A DNA stretch of 64,000 nt from CAJLIR01 sp964408085 (GCA_964408085.1 CAYOYB010000007.1:29749-93748); one strand, 5' to 3'. Shown: positions 33,884-43,279, numbered from the stretch's first letter. The notes: generated by a model not told the origin, from the letters alone. Made by a program: numbers and translations.

Positions 33884-35199
33884 TATTTATTCTCCTTCCT
33901 AATTGTCTCTTTAGCCTTTTGTATATAATCTCTAACTCTTATTTTAGATGGACAAACATAAGAACATAAGCCACATTCAATACAACGATTTACCTCATAT
34001 TTTTTTAAAGCTTCAGCATTTTCACAATCATTTTTAATTAAAACTGGAGCCAATTTTGCTGGACAATATTTAACACAAAGGCCACATCGTAAACATTCAA
34101 ATTGTTCATTTCTTTTTAGTTTTGGCAATACTAAAATGCAAGTTAAATTAGGTGTAATAACTAAGTCATCTGTTTTAATAGCCTCACCCATCATTGGTCC
34201 ACCTGCTATAAAAAGTAACTCACTACTATTTTTATATTTACAATATTTTTTAATAACTTCACTAGCTAAAGTTCCAAATTTTAATTTAATATTAAGTGGT
34301 TTATCTAAACCCTCACCAGTAAAAGTTACTATTCTCGAAGTTAATGGTCGATTATATTTTAAACTTTCATATATAGCATAAATAGTTGAAACATTATTCA
34401 CAATGGTATTTACTTCAATTGGTAATCTATCATAAGATTTTTTTAAAATTTCTTGGACAATACTCTTTTCCCATCCCATTGGATAGAGATTTGGCATCAA
34501 ATAAAGTTTTATATTAGGAAAAGTTCCAATATATTTATTAAAAGCATTTATTATTTTAGTATTTGTTTTTTTTACAGCAATATAAGCTTCACTAATTCCA
34601 TTAATTTTTAAAATAGCGTTTACACATTCCAAAATTTCTTCAGCATGTTCTAAAACTAATGTATAATCAGCTGTAATATATGGTTCACATTCAACTGCAT
34701 TAACAATTAATGTTTTTATTGTTTTGTCAGTATCATATTTAGCAAATGTTGGGAAATTTGCGCCACCTAAACCAACAATCGCATTATTTTTTAAAATATT
34801 TATAAAATTCTCTTTACTAATTTTAGTAATATCATCACATATAGGCACTTTTTTTTCAACTAATTCTTTAAAATCATTTTGAATTACTACACACTTTATT
34901 TTTTCACCAGTTATACAATATTTTTCTTCAAAACCAATTACTGTACCACTAACACTTGATAAAATAGGAATTGGGAAATTACCTTGTCTTTTCCCCAAAA
35001 TAGATCCTTTATAAACATAATCATTCTTTTTTACAAATACACTAATATTTGTGTCTACTCCACTAATAAATGGTATATATACATACTCTGGATTTGAATA
35101 TTCATTTAATTTATTTTTTAGTGACATACTTTTTTTACTAGAAATTTTAAAACCTGTTACCATATAACCATGCTCCATTCTCTCTATTACATTATACAT
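33883..35199 (-). CDS. rnfC: Rnf electron transport complex subunit RnfC
   Basis: 438 aa. RnfC is the cytoplasmic NADH-binding flavoprotein of the ferredoxin:NAD+ oxidoreductase. It has the barrel-sandwich start, the NADH/FMN Rossmann part (AIVGLGGANFPTFAKYD, IVNAVECEPYITADYTL), the SLBB-like part and two 4Fe-4S motifs (CLRCGLCVKYCPAKLAP, CIECGLCSYVCPSKIRV). The start is uncertain: a TATAAT overlaps the first ATG at 35199 (TGTATAAT), so the ATG at 35178 or 35163 (behind GGAG) may be the true one. First gene of the operon; one base overlaps rnfDG. Confidence 0.95.
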   Translation of the reverse strand: MYNVIERMEHGYMVTGFKISSKKSMSLKNKLNEYSNPEYVYIPFISGVDTNISVFVKKNDYVYKGSILGKRQGNFPIPILSSVSGTVIGFEEKYCITGEKIKCVVIQNDFKELVEKKVPICDDITKISKENFINILKNNAIVGLGGANFPTFAKYDTDKTIKTLIVNAVECEPYITADYTLVLEHAEEILECVNAILKINGISEAYIAVKKTNTKIINAFNKYIGTFPNIKLYLMPNLYPMGWEKSIVQEILKKSYDRLPIEVNTIVNNVSTIYAIYESLKYNRPLTSRIVTFTGEGLDKPLNIKLKFGTLASEVIKKYCKYKNSSELLFIAGGPMMGEAIKTDDLVITPNLTCILVLPKLKRNEQFECLRCGLCVKYCPAKLAPVLIKNDCENAEALKKYEVNRCIECGLCSYVCPSKIRVRDYIQKAKETIRKENK

Positions 35200-35271
35200 T
35201 TTTTTTACTGAAAAAAAAAGATACTAATTAAACATATTTTATATATTTCAGAATAAATATTATATTTAAAA

Positions 35272-35306
35272 AAACAACAGATTCTTTTAAATAATTATCT
35301 ATTGTT
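35272..35306 (-). terminator. Terminator of the ruvA-miaA run
   Basis: Minus-strand stem CAATAGAT/ATCTGTTG (one T-G pair) with seven T behind it, overlapping the last miaA codons. Confidence 0.65.
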
Positions 35307-36183
35307 TTTCAATAAATTCACTTACTTCTTCAATTGTTTTATCAAAATCTTCAAAATTAACATCAAACCAATTTACATTCATTTGATTTCTAAACCAAGT
35401 ATATTGCCTTTTAGCATATCTACGACAATTTTGTTTAATTAAGGAATTTGCCTCATCTAAAGAAATTTTATTATCAAAATATTCAAATAACTCTTTATAA
35501 CCAATTGGCGTCATAACTGCTTTTGATCTAATGCCTGTATCATATATTTTTTTTGCCTCATCTATAAGACCCATATCTATCATTTTGTCAGTTCGTTTAT
35601 TTATAAGACTATATAGTTTTTCTCTATCAGTTGTAAGACCTATAAAAATGCAATCATATAATAATTTATCTGTCTTTTTATTTGATGATATAGGTTTATT
35701 ATTATTAAAAAAATAATTAAGAGCTCTAACAACTCTTTTTCGATTATTTTTATGTATTTCACTTTTAGGATCAATACTAAGTAATTTAGCATATAACTCA
35801 TCATTTGATAATTCATCAAAACTTTCATGTATTTCTTCTTTACTAAAATCATAATCGTATAAAGCTGCCTTAATATATAGACCTGTTCCACCTACTATAA
35901 TTGGTGTTTTATTTTTAGCTAAAATTTCCTTTATTTTTAATCTACAATCTGTTTGATAATCGTAAACTGTATAATCTTCATCTATATTTTTTATATCAAA
36001 TAAATGATGAATTATTCCTTCCTTTTCATCTTCAGTTACTTTAGCTGTTGCGATATCAAGATTTTTATATACTTGAGTACTATCAGCATTTATTACTTCG
36101 CCATCTAATTTTTTGGCAAGCTCAATGCTTAATTTGGTTTTACCTACAGCTGTAGGTCCTACAATTACTATAACTTTTTCCAT
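35299..36183 (-). CDS. miaA: tRNA dimethylallyltransferase
   Basis: 294 aa. Adds the dimethylallyl group to A37 of tRNAs reading U-starting codons. P-loop VIVGPTAVGKTKLSIELA at residues 5-22, then GEVINADSTQVYKNLDIATAKV, HHLFDIKNIDEDYTVYDYQ, IIVGGTGLYIKAALYDY and the C-terminal RYAKRQYTWFRNQ. Length is standard. GAGGTAT precedes the ATG. Last gene of a run that starts at ruvA. Confidence 0.97.
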   Translation of the reverse strand: MEKVIVIVGPTAVGKTKLSIELAKKLDGEVINADSTQVYKNLDIATAKVTEDEKEGIIHHLFDIKNIDEDYTVYDYQTDCRLKIKEILAKNKTPIIVGGTGLYIKAALYDYDFSKEEIHESFDELSNDELYAKLLSIDPKSEIHKNNRKRVVRALNYFFNNNKPISSNKKTDKLLYDCIFIGLTTDREKLYSLINKRTDKMIDMGLIDEAKKIYDTGIRSKAVMTPIGYKELFEYFDNKISLDEANSLIKQNCRRYAKRQYTWFRNQMNVNWFDVNFEDFDKTIEEVSEFIEKQ

Positions 36184-36198
36184 TTTTATACCTCATCA

Positions 36199-37173
36199 TC
36201 ACAATTTCTTTTTATAAGCATTAAAATTTATATCAAAAGATTTAAATATCTTCTCAAATGATCGCTCATCTAAAACCAATTTATTATTTTTTAATTGCAT
36301 TTTCAAACCAATTTCATAAAGAAAATCATCATAAAACATACTATTAATATTTTCATTGTAATAACATATTAAGTCACTAGAATCAAAGTAGTTTAAAATA
36401 TATTTTGAAATAAAAATACCTAATATATGGCTACACGATTGGTAAAAATGATTTATTTTATTAGAACTAAATATTATCTTTATTAGTTGTTTAAGTTCTA
36501 TATAATCAAGATTAATACTTTTGTATTTATCATTCAAATCAATTAATATATTCTTAATTATGGAATCAGTTAGCATTTCGCCATCTTCATAATATTTAAA
36601 CACAGCATTAATGATTAATACTACTTTTGCGCAATTATATGAATCACAAAAACGATTACGTTTAAATAAATGATATTCATCATTACCATAATTTTCCTTA
36701 TCTAAGAATTTTTCTAATTCATCCTCAGCCATCATAGATATATTTTCAGAAAAGAAAAATCTAGCTGATGATAGCATTGAATCTAAATTTAAATAATGCA
36801 TAAATTCATGACAAGTGTTAAATGCATCAGAAATGTTATGCTTAATATCCATATATATATTTTTGTGATCATTTATATAATTACATATACTACTATTTCT
36901 AGATTGATTTTCATTAATATTTATATCTATGACCCCTATGTTTATAGCTCTATCAAATATTGATAAGTAATCATCACTGATTTCATACAAAAATTTTTTA
37001 CATATTCTATATATTTCACTAATTGGTGTATATTTATAATATATCCTCTCTTCTATTTCTTGATAATTAGAAATAAGAAAATCTGCTAAAACTAAACTAA
37101 TATCAAAAAACTCTTGTTGTTGCAAATATTTATTATAAATATTAGAAATTTCATTGTTTACTACATCAATCAT
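36199..37173 (-). CDS. Short M3-like metallopeptidase, uncharacterised
   Basis: 324 aa. The centre carries AFNTCHEFMHYLNLDSM, an HExxH zinc motif near residue 140, followed about 25 residues later by FFSENISMMAEDELEKFL, where the Glu fits the third ligand seen in PepF (FLAEIASTVNE). Near residue 265 HFYQSCSHILGIFISKYI parallels the PepF block HFYTSFYVYKYATGIS. This order matches family M3, but the protein is about half the usual size and lacks most of the N-terminal helical region. I conclude a divergent M3-like enzyme; the substrate is unknown. I chose the ATG at 37173 behind AGGTGAAT. It sits between queA and miaA with short gaps. Confidence 0.65.
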   Translation of the reverse strand: MIDVVNNEISNIYNKYLQQQEFFDISLVLADFLISNYQEIEERIYYKYTPISEIYRICKKFLYEISDDYLSIFDRAINIGVIDININENQSRNSSICNYINDHKNIYMDIKHNISDAFNTCHEFMHYLNLDSMLSSARFFFSENISMMAEDELEKFLDKENYGNDEYHLFKRNRFCDSYNCAKVVLIINAVFKYYEDGEMLTDSIIKNILIDLNDKYKSINLDYIELKQLIKIIFSSNKINHFYQSCSHILGIFISKYILNYFDSSDLICYYNENINSMFYDDFLYEIGLKMQLKNNKLVLDERSFEKIFKSFDINFNAYKKKL

Positions 37174-37193
37174 AATATTCACCTATATATAAT

Positions 37194-38219
37194 TTATTTT
37201 ATAAACATACTATCGCCAAAAGAAAAGAAACGATATTCTTTATCTATAGCCTCATAGTAAGCCTTCATTATAAATTCTTTGCTAGCTAAAGCACTAACAA
37301 GCATTACTAAAGTTGATTTAGGAAGATGAAAATTAGTTATTAAAGCATTAATGGCTTTAAACTGATATCCAGGATAAATAAAAATATCTGTCCAACCACT
37401 ACATTCTTTAAACTCTCCATATAAATTCATAATAGTTTCTAAGGTTCTTGTTGAAGTAGTTCCAACACTTATAATTCGCTTATTATTTTTTTTAGCTTCA
37501 TTTAAAACTTTAGCTGTTGTTTCACTCATCATATAAAATTCTGAATGCATTTTATGTTTTGTTACATCTTCAACATTAACTGGTCTAAAAGTGCCTAAGC
37601 CAACATGCAAGGTAACATATTCTATCTTTACACCTTTATTTTTAATTTTTTCTAATAGCTCTTCTGTAAAGTGTAAACCTGCTGTTGGGGCAGCAGCTGA
37701 GCCTTCCTTTTTAGCATAGACTGTTTGATAACGATTTTGATCTTTTAGTTTTTCATGTATATAAGGAGGGAGTGGCATTTCACCTAAATGATCTAAAACT
37801 TCATATAATATTCCTACATAATTTAATTTAAAAGTTCTAATTCCTTCTAATCCTTCACTAGTACAAATAGCTTCTATATCATGATTACCAAAAATTACCT
37901 TTGTTCCAACCTTAACCCTTTTAGCCGGTTTTACTAAACATTCCCACTCATCTTTTTTTGTTTCTTTTAACATTAATATCTCAATATGAGCATCTGTGCC
38001 TTCTTTAATACCATATAACCTAGCAGGAATTACTTTAGTATCATTTAAAACTAAAACATCATTTTCGTCTAATAAATCAATAATATCATAAAAATGCTTA
38101 TGCTCTATTTCACCAGTTTTTTTATCTAAAACTAATAATTTAGAATTATCTCTTTTATCAAGTGGTGTTTGCGCAATTAAATTTTCTGGTAAATCAAAAT
38201 CAAAATCGTCTGTTCTCAT
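37194..38219 (-). CDS. queA: S-adenosylmethionine:tRNA ribosyltransferase-isomerase
   Basis: 341 aa. Transfers the ribosyl part of SAM to preQ1 in tRNA during queuosine synthesis. Signature blocks: FDFDLPENLIAQTPLDKRDNSKLLVLD, VLVLNDTKVIPARLYG, EILMLKETKKDEWECLVKPAKRVK, GSAAAPTAGLHFTEELLEKI, VTLHVGLGTFRPV and NFHLPKSTLVMLVSALAS. The start is the ATG at 38219 behind AAAGGAAAG; a TTG six codons upstream has that ribosome binding site inside it. It follows ruvB, a common order. Confidence 0.97.
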   Translation of the reverse strand: MRTDDFDFDLPENLIAQTPLDKRDNSKLLVLDKKTGEIEHKHFYDIIDLLDENDVLVLNDTKVIPARLYGIKEGTDAHIEILMLKETKKDEWECLVKPAKRVKVGTKVIFGNHDIEAICTSEGLEGIRTFKLNYVGILYEVLDHLGEMPLPPYIHEKLKDQNRYQTVYAKKEGSAAAPTAGLHFTEELLEKIKNKGVKIEYVTLHVGLGTFRPVNVEDVTKHKMHSEFYMMSETTAKVLNEAKKNNKRIISVGTTSTRTLETIMNLYGEFKECSGWTDIFIYPGYQFKAINALITNFHLPKSTLVMLVSALASKEFIMKAYYEAIDKEYRFFSFGDSMFIK

Positions 38220-38251
38220 ATACTGCTTTCCTTTCAAACTTTTTATAATAA

Positions 38252-39253
38252 TTATTTTTTTATTATAGGTATACCTAAATGTTCGTAAGCTTTTTCTGTT
38301 ACAACTCTTCCTCTAGTTGTTCTTTTAAGTAATCCTATTTGTAATAAATATGGTTCATAAACATCTTCAATTGTCGTTTGTTCTTCACCAATACTTGACG
38401 CAATTGCTTCTATTCCAACTGGTCCACCATTAAATCTTTCAATAATTGCTTTTAATAAATTATAATCAGTATCATCAAGTCCTAAACTATCAACTTTTAA
38501 TTTATCTAAAGCCATTTTACATATTTTTAAATCAATAATACCATTTCCCATAACAAGCGCAAAATCACGAACTCTTCTAAACAAACGGTTAGCAATACGA
38601 GGAGTACCTCTACTACGAGTAGCAAGCTCAACAGCTGCCTTATCATCAATTTCGCAATTTAAAACTTTACTAGTTCGCTTTACAATATCAGTAAGTTCCT
38701 CAATCGTATAATATTGCAATTTAGAAATGATACCAAATCTATCACGAAGTGGGCTTGTTAAATCTCCTGCTCTTGTTGTTGCTCCAACTAATGTAAAAGG
38801 AGGTAAATCAATTTTAATACTACGACTAGTTGAGTCAGCTCCAATTACTATCTCTAACGAGAAATCTTCCATTGCAGAATATAAAACCTCTTCAATAAAA
38901 CGAGGAATACGATGTATTTCATCGATAAAAAGAACATCGCCTTCTTCTAAATTAGAAAGTATTGCTGCTAAATCACCTGTTTTTTCAATAGCTGGACCAC
39001 TCGCTGTTTTAATATTTGTTCCAAGTTCATTGGCAATAATATAGGCAAGCGTTGTTTTACCCAATCCTGGTGGACCATATAGTAAAACATGGTCTAAAGC
39101 CTCATTTCTCATTTTGGCTGCTTTAATATATACACCCATATTTTCTTTAACTTCACTTTGACCAATATACTCTTCTAATAACCTAGGACGTATATTAATA
39201 TCTTCTTGATCCTCATTTAATTCATTTGAAGTAAGTAATCTATCATCCATCAT
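38252..39253 (-). CDS. ruvB: Holliday junction branch migration helicase RuvB
   Basis: A 333-aa AAA+ motor that drives branch migration with RuvA. Walker A LLYGPPGLGKTTLAYIIAN, Walker B GDVLFIDEIHRIPRFIEEVLYSAMEDF, sensor LVGATTRAGDLTSPLRDRFGI, Arg-finger region and the C-terminal winged helix (FNGGPVGIEAIASSIGEEQTTIEDVYEPYLLQIGLLKRTTRGR). It overlaps the upstream nucleotidase gene by 11 bases. ruvA is three genes upstream rather than adjacent. Confidence 0.97.
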   Translation of the reverse strand: MMDDRLLTSNELNEDQEDINIRPRLLEEYIGQSEVKENMGVYIKAAKMRNEALDHVLLYGPPGLGKTTLAYIIANELGTNIKTASGPAIEKTGDLAAILSNLEEGDVLFIDEIHRIPRFIEEVLYSAMEDFSLEIVIGADSTSRSIKIDLPPFTLVGATTRAGDLTSPLRDRFGIISKLQYYTIEELTDIVKRTSKVLNCEIDDKAAVELATRSRGTPRIANRLFRRVRDFALVMGNGIIDLKICKMALDKLKVDSLGLDDTDYNLLKAIIERFNGGPVGIEAIASSIGEEQTTIEDVYEPYLLQIGLLKRTTRGRVVTEKAYEHLGIPIIKK

Positions 39254-39812
39254 TTTTCACCCTTTCTATTTCTTTATATATTTCTTTCCAATTAAAAACT
39301 CTTTTAAATAATGTACAATTTTCATTATATTTGTTTGAAAATAGTAATACAGGTATATTTATACTTGATACTTCTAGACAGTTTTTGACACTATCATCAA
39401 TAAATAAGTCAATTTTTTCTTCTAAACATATTGGTGCTTTTTCTTTAGCATCTACAATCAATTTATCAAAGGGAATCTTATGTTTTTCTAAATATTTTAA
39501 ACTAGTCTTATAAGGATCATAAAAACCATTAGTGCTTCTAGCTGTAATAAAAATAATCTCATGACCATCTTCCCTTAATTTTTTAATAACTTTTCTAACA
39601 CCATGTTTTATCTTATATTGTAACGCAATTGTAGGATAATATTTTTTGGCAAATTCATAGTATTCTAAATAGGTTGAATTACAAGCCTCAAAATATATTT
39701 TATTTGATTTTTTTAAATTACTAATACTTATATTAAAATGTCTACTAAGATATGGTATGACAAAATCCCAAGTATTACAAATTGTATCATCTATATCAAT
39801 TCCAATTCGCAT
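39243..39812 (-). CDS. HAD-family 5'(3')-deoxyribonucleotidase-like protein
   Basis: 189 aa. HAD motif I is MRIGIDIDDTICNTWD, motif II IIFITARS, and motif IV VDLFIDDS-like (KIDLFIDDSVKNC). The cap between motif I and II is helical, as in the NT5C-type deoxynucleotidases. It should dephosphorylate a nucleoside monophosphate or similar small substrate; which one cannot be told. The gene lies between a 140-aa unknown and ruvB and shares overlapping codons with ruvB. Confidence 0.8.
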   Translation of the reverse strand: MRIGIDIDDTICNTWDFVIPYLSRHFNISISNLKKSNKIYFEACNSTYLEYYEFAKKYYPTIALQYKIKHGVRKVIKKLREDGHEIIFITARSTNGFYDPYKTSLKYLEKHKIPFDKLIVDAKEKAPICLEEKIDLFIDDSVKNCLEVSSINIPVLLFSNKYNENCTLFKRVFNWKEIYKEIERVKNDG

Positions 39813-39816
39813 TTAT

Positions 39817-40239
39817 TTATATACCATCTTTATAAAATTTTTTATTTTTTTCTGAAGCATAGCTAATATATTTTTTATAGAATTTTTTAGAAATATCACT
39901 CTGTTCTAAATAATATCTTAAAATTTGATCATTAGGCATTATTGGAAATAAATCTTCTAAATTTAATCCTTTATCCTGTAAATCATTAAAATTATAATAC
40001 AATTCAGTTTCTATATTATTACAACCTTCAAATTTTCTACATAAAACATAATTATAATTACAATAAGGGATTATAACTTTATTATTTTTCTTTTTCCAAC
40101 ATATTGCGTCTGTTTGAATAAAAATATTAGGACCCATTTCTAAAGAAATATCATCAGAATTAGGTATAATTATTATCTTACCTTCATATAAATCTGTTTT
40201 ATATAATGTCAATTTTTTAATTGTCCTTTTTATATGCAC
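39817..40239 (-). CDS. Hypothetical protein, 140 aa
   Basis: Not recognised. A soluble, Tyr/Lys/Asn-rich protein with a beta-rich first half (KLTLYKTDLYEGKIIIIPN) and a helical C-terminus (QILRYYLEQSDISKKFYKKY). Four cysteines are scattered without a metal pattern. The start codon is GTG at 40239 behind GAGGTGATT; the nearby ATG reaches a stop within three codons. It lies four bases after ruvA and four before the HAD gene, so it is part of the ruv run. Confidence 0.6.
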   Translation of the reverse strand: MHIKRTIKKLTLYKTDLYEGKIIIIPNSDDISLEMGPNIFIQTDAICWKKKNNKVIIPYCNYNYVLCRKFEGCNNIETELYYNFNDLQDKGLNLEDLFPIMPNDQILRYYLEQSDISKKFYKKYISYASEKNKKFYKDGI

Positions 40240-40243
40240 ATAA

Positions 40244-40798
40244 TCACCTCATTAATAGTTTTAATGCCTCTTTGATTTGATTTTCGATTGTATCATTTGT
40301 CGAAATATTTGTTAAAACCTTTTTAATGTCAGCTGGTTTATAACCTAATGATTTTAATGCTTCCATTAGTTCTTCATTATTTGTTGTTTCTTTATCTATT
40401 CCACTAGATACTAATTTTCCTTTTAAATCCAAAATAATTTGACGAGCAACTTTATCACCTATTTTAGGGAATTTTTTTAAATAATTAATATTTTCATTTT
40501 CAATTGCACTAATAATACCATCAACAGCACCATTGGCAATCATTGGTAAGGCCATTTTACAACCTAAACCTTTTACTTCAATAAGTTTTAAAAACATTGC
40601 TTTTTCTTCTTTTGATTTAAAACCATATAAACTTATTTCATCTTCTCTAACATATTGATATAAATAAATGATTGTCTCTTTATTCAATTCAAATGAATAT
40701 GGATTTGCAGTATAAATTAAGTAACCAACATTATTATTATCTAAAACAACATAACTACTTTCAATATCAACAATTTTTCCTTTAATATATTCATACAT
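40244..40798 (-). CDS. ruvA: Holliday junction branch migration protein RuvA
   Basis: 184 aa. The N-terminal OB fold begins MYEYIKGKIVDIESSYVVLDNNNVGYLIY. The helix-hairpin-helix pair follows (LKLIEVKGLGCKMALPMI, LKKFPKIGDKVARQIILDLK), then the flexible linker and a C-terminal domain III that contacts RuvB (EELMEALKSLGYKPADIKKVL). The start is the ATG at 40798 behind AAGGTGAT; the 15 codons upstream overlap the promoter and are not coding. Confidence 0.95.
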   Translation of the reverse strand: MYEYIKGKIVDIESSYVVLDNNNVGYLIYTANPYSFELNKETIIYLYQYVREDEISLYGFKSKEEKAMFLKLIEVKGLGCKMALPMIANGAVDGIISAIENENINYLKKFPKIGDKVARQIILDLKGKLVSSGIDKETTNNEELMEALKSLGYKPADIKKVLTNISTNDTIENQIKEALKLLMR

Positions 40799-40814
40799 AA
40801 ATATCACCTTATTT

Positions 40815-40843
40815 ATTGTACCAAATTTCTTCAAATCAATCAA
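40815..40843 (-). promoter_or_regulatory. Promoter of the ruvA run
   Basis: Minus strand TTGATT (40838-40843), 17 bases, TACAAT (40815-40820), followed within 12 bases by AAGGTGAT. Confidence 0.65.
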
Positions 40844-40878
40844 AGAAAAATGGAATTGATTGTATAAATAAAATTTGA

Positions 40879-41190
40879 TTATTTAGTATATTTTTTATTA
40901 ATGCTATCATCAATTTTATTTTGAAGTTGAAAAGCAATACCTTTATCTTCAGGATTTTCAACATACCTCATCGCACAAGCTAATCTAGATAATTTTTGCA
41001 TAGTCTCATCATTTGCCACAAAATTGGCCAAATCTAATTGTTCTAATGCACTAAACTCTGATGAATTATCAATAAAACCTTGAACTTCATCTGAAAGCTT
41101 CATAACTTTTCTATAGAAAACCATATATGATTTTAATAATAACTCATTACTTTTTTTTAATAAATTTGCTTTTTTAGTTAAATAGTTCAT
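40879..41190 (-). CDS. Hypothetical helical protein, 103 aa
   Basis: Unrecognised, all-helical, Lys- and Leu-rich, probably a coiled or bundled cytoplasmic protein. The pattern SALEQLDLANFVANDETMQKL and LACAMRYVENPEDKG shows amphipathic helices. GAGGGGG stands 17 to 11 bases before the ATG. A TATAAT lies upstream near 41210 with a poor -35. It sits between the ruv run and the sigma-like gene at 41275 with no clear link to either. Confidence 0.55.
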   Translation of the reverse strand: MNYLTKKANLLKKSNELLLKSYMVFYRKVMKLSDEVQGFIDNSSEFSALEQLDLANFVANDETMQKLSRLACAMRYVENPEDKGIAFQLQNKIDDSINKKYTK

Positions 41191-41274
41191 TAAAAAGCAA
41201 CCCCCTCTACAAATGATTATATAATAATTTAAAATTTAAATATTCACTATATAATTAAAAATTATTTAGCAATA

Positions 41275-43137
41275 TTACTTTATTTTTCTAATATATTGAT
41301 TACCTGTAGCATCTGTTTTTAATTCTAATCTTGTATTTTTTGATAAATATCTAGAAATTTCTGGAATTAAACGTTCTTTTATTATTTTATTTGTTTTTTC
41401 ATCTAAATCAGGACTTTTTTCAAAATTATATAAATAATCTTTAAAAAAGTACCTCATTGAATCCCTATCTAATACAATACGAAACGCTCTATCAACTTGT
41501 TCTTGTGTATATTTTATATATCGATTAGCAAAATAATCATGTACAACTTTTAATATATTATCCTTTCTTTTGTTTAATTCAAATATTTTTGAAGCTTTAG
41601 TAGTTTTTTGTTCATTAGATTCCTGATTATACGATATTGATTGATAATTATTTTTTGAGTGAATCATGCTTCTTTTTATAGAAATTTTTAATTTTCTTAA
41701 AGCCTTAAACTCGATTTGCGTAATTCTTTCCCAAGAAAGATTTAATCTTTGACCAACTTGTTTAAATGTTTTTGGTTCTTCATCATTCAATCCATAACGT
41801 AATGTTAAAACCTTAATCTCTTTTAAATCCAAATTACTATTAGTAACTAGGTGTCTTATCTCAGCAGATTCGATAGCTTTTATAAAATTATCCTCTACAT
41901 TTGCTTCTGTATCAGATATTAAATCTCCTAATTCTGTATCACCATTTTCTTTTATTAAAGAATTCATGCTTATAACATCAGGCTTAATTCTTTCAAGCTC
42001 AGTCACTTTAGCAACAGATATATCCATTTTTTTAGCAATTTCTTGAATTGATGGATTACTTAAATTAGCTTTTAAATTTTGATACTGATATAATTGTATA
42101 CATTTATATTCTGGTATCCTTATAAAATGCGATTTTTCAAATATAGCCCTTCTAATTTTTTGGTGTATGCAACGAGAAGCATAAGTAGAGAATTTAAAAC
42201 CTTTCGCTATATCGAAATGATTAACAGCCTCTATTAAACCAAGATTACCTTCCTGAATAAGATCTAAAAATGGTAACCCACTTTCACGAAATCTTTTAGC
42301 AATAAAAACTACTAATCTCAAATTACTATCTATCAATTTTTTTCTGGCTTTTTTATCACCTTGTGCAAATTTTACGAAAAGTTCTTCTTCTTCATCTTTT
42401 GATAGTAATGGATGCTTAGAAATTTCTTTTAAATAAATTACAAATGAATCATAGTCATCATCATTATTTCCATTATAACTATCACCATCATACTCTCTAT
42501 ACTCATCATTATAATCATAAAAAGAACTATCATTTTCTTGTAAAAATTCGTTTAATAGGAATTTATCACCATAAATTTCTATATTATGTGTTAAGCAATA
42601 TGCTTCAACAAAAGTTGTCAAAACATAATCTTTAAAAGTATTATTAATTCCACTTTTCTTTATATGCTCTATATTGGTATCAACTATTTGTTCTAACATA
42701 TCTTCAATACATTTATACTTTTCAAATAATAATAAAATACCAGAAAAATCTAGTGAAGAAATAAAATCAATGTCTTGCATAAAATCGACTAACTTTTGAA
42801 ATTCTTGTATTACTTCTTTATATATATTAGAAGGTTTAATATTAGTTTCTATAAAGCCAGATATTATTGCTTCAGTCTGATTAGGCAATAACGTTTTAAT
42901 ATATTCATTTATATTATTTTGTAAACAATCTAAAAATAATATGTCAAATGTGTCATTTTTTGAATTATTTAAAATTTTCCTACTTTCCTTAATTGAATCC
43001 ATGACTATTTTGTTATAACAAGCTTGTTCAATCTTTACATAGCTATATTGATCATATATCTTTTCAGTAAGTGGTAATAAAGCATCATACAGTTCATTAT
43101 CTGTACATAAATGTAAATTATCAATATTATATTTCAT
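41275..43137 (-). CDS. Sigma-70-like protein with extra N- and C-terminal domains (copy A)
   Basis: 620 aa. Residues 1 to about 215 are a helical domain that I do not recognise, ending in an Asp/Tyr-rich linker. The sigma core follows: FVIYLKEISKHPLLSKDEEE, ARKKLIDSNLRLVVFIAKRFRESGLPFLDLIQEGNLGLIEAV, region 2.3-2.4 KGFKFSTYASRCIHQKIRRAI and RIPEYKCIQL, region 3 (PSIQEIAKKMDISVAKV), ENGDTELGDLISD, and region 4.2 TFKQVGQRLNLSWERITQIEFKALRKL. The WW pair of region 2.3 used for melting in sigma-A is replaced by SRC. About 105 further residues form a helical C-terminal domain. It should bind core RNA polymerase; the promoter set is unknown. AGGAG precedes the ATG. Paralog of the next gene. Confidence 0.82.
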   Translation of the reverse strand: MKYNIDNLHLCTDNELYDALLPLTEKIYDQYSYVKIEQACYNKIVMDSIKESRKILNNSKNDTFDILFLDCLQNNINEYIKTLLPNQTEAIISGFIETNIKPSNIYKEVIQEFQKLVDFMQDIDFISSLDFSGILLLFEKYKCIEDMLEQIVDTNIEHIKKSGINNTFKDYVLTTFVEAYCLTHNIEIYGDKFLLNEFLQENDSSFYDYNDEYREYDGDSYNGNNDDDYDSFVIYLKEISKHPLLSKDEEEELFVKFAQGDKKARKKLIDSNLRLVVFIAKRFRESGLPFLDLIQEGNLGLIEAVNHFDIAKGFKFSTYASRCIHQKIRRAIFEKSHFIRIPEYKCIQLYQYQNLKANLSNPSIQEIAKKMDISVAKVTELERIKPDVISMNSLIKENGDTELGDLISDTEANVEDNFIKAIESAEIRHLVTNSNLDLKEIKVLTLRYGLNDEEPKTFKQVGQRLNLSWERITQIEFKALRKLKISIKRSMIHSKNNYQSISYNQESNEQKTTKASKIFELNKRKDNILKVVHDYFANRYIKYTQEQVDRAFRIVLDRDSMRYFFKDYLYNFEKSPDLDEKTNKIIKERLIPEISRYLSKNTRLELKTDATGNQYIRKIK

Positions 43138-43198
43138 AAGTTTTCTCCTAGTCCTATATAATTATTACAATAAAAGTAACAATTTATATTTAGGGGTT

Positions 43199-43227
43199 AT
43201 TATATCATACATTCTGTAAAGTTAAAA
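43199..43227 (-). promoter_or_regulatory. Extended -10 promoter of sigma-like copy A
   Basis: Minus strand TTTTAA (43222-43227), 17 bases ending in TGA, TATAAT (43199-43204). The same layout and a similar 60-base leader precede copy B. Confidence 0.55.
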
Positions 43228-43249
43228 TATTTTTTTCAACTAATTTTAG

Positions 43250-43279
43250 AAAAAAAGAAGATTTCTCTTCTTTTTTCAT
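43250..43279 (-). terminator. Terminator of sigma-like copy B
   Basis: Stem AAAAAAGAAGA/TCTTCTTTTTT with a T run. The near-identical hairpin occurs behind ileS at 45627-45652. Confidence 0.75.
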
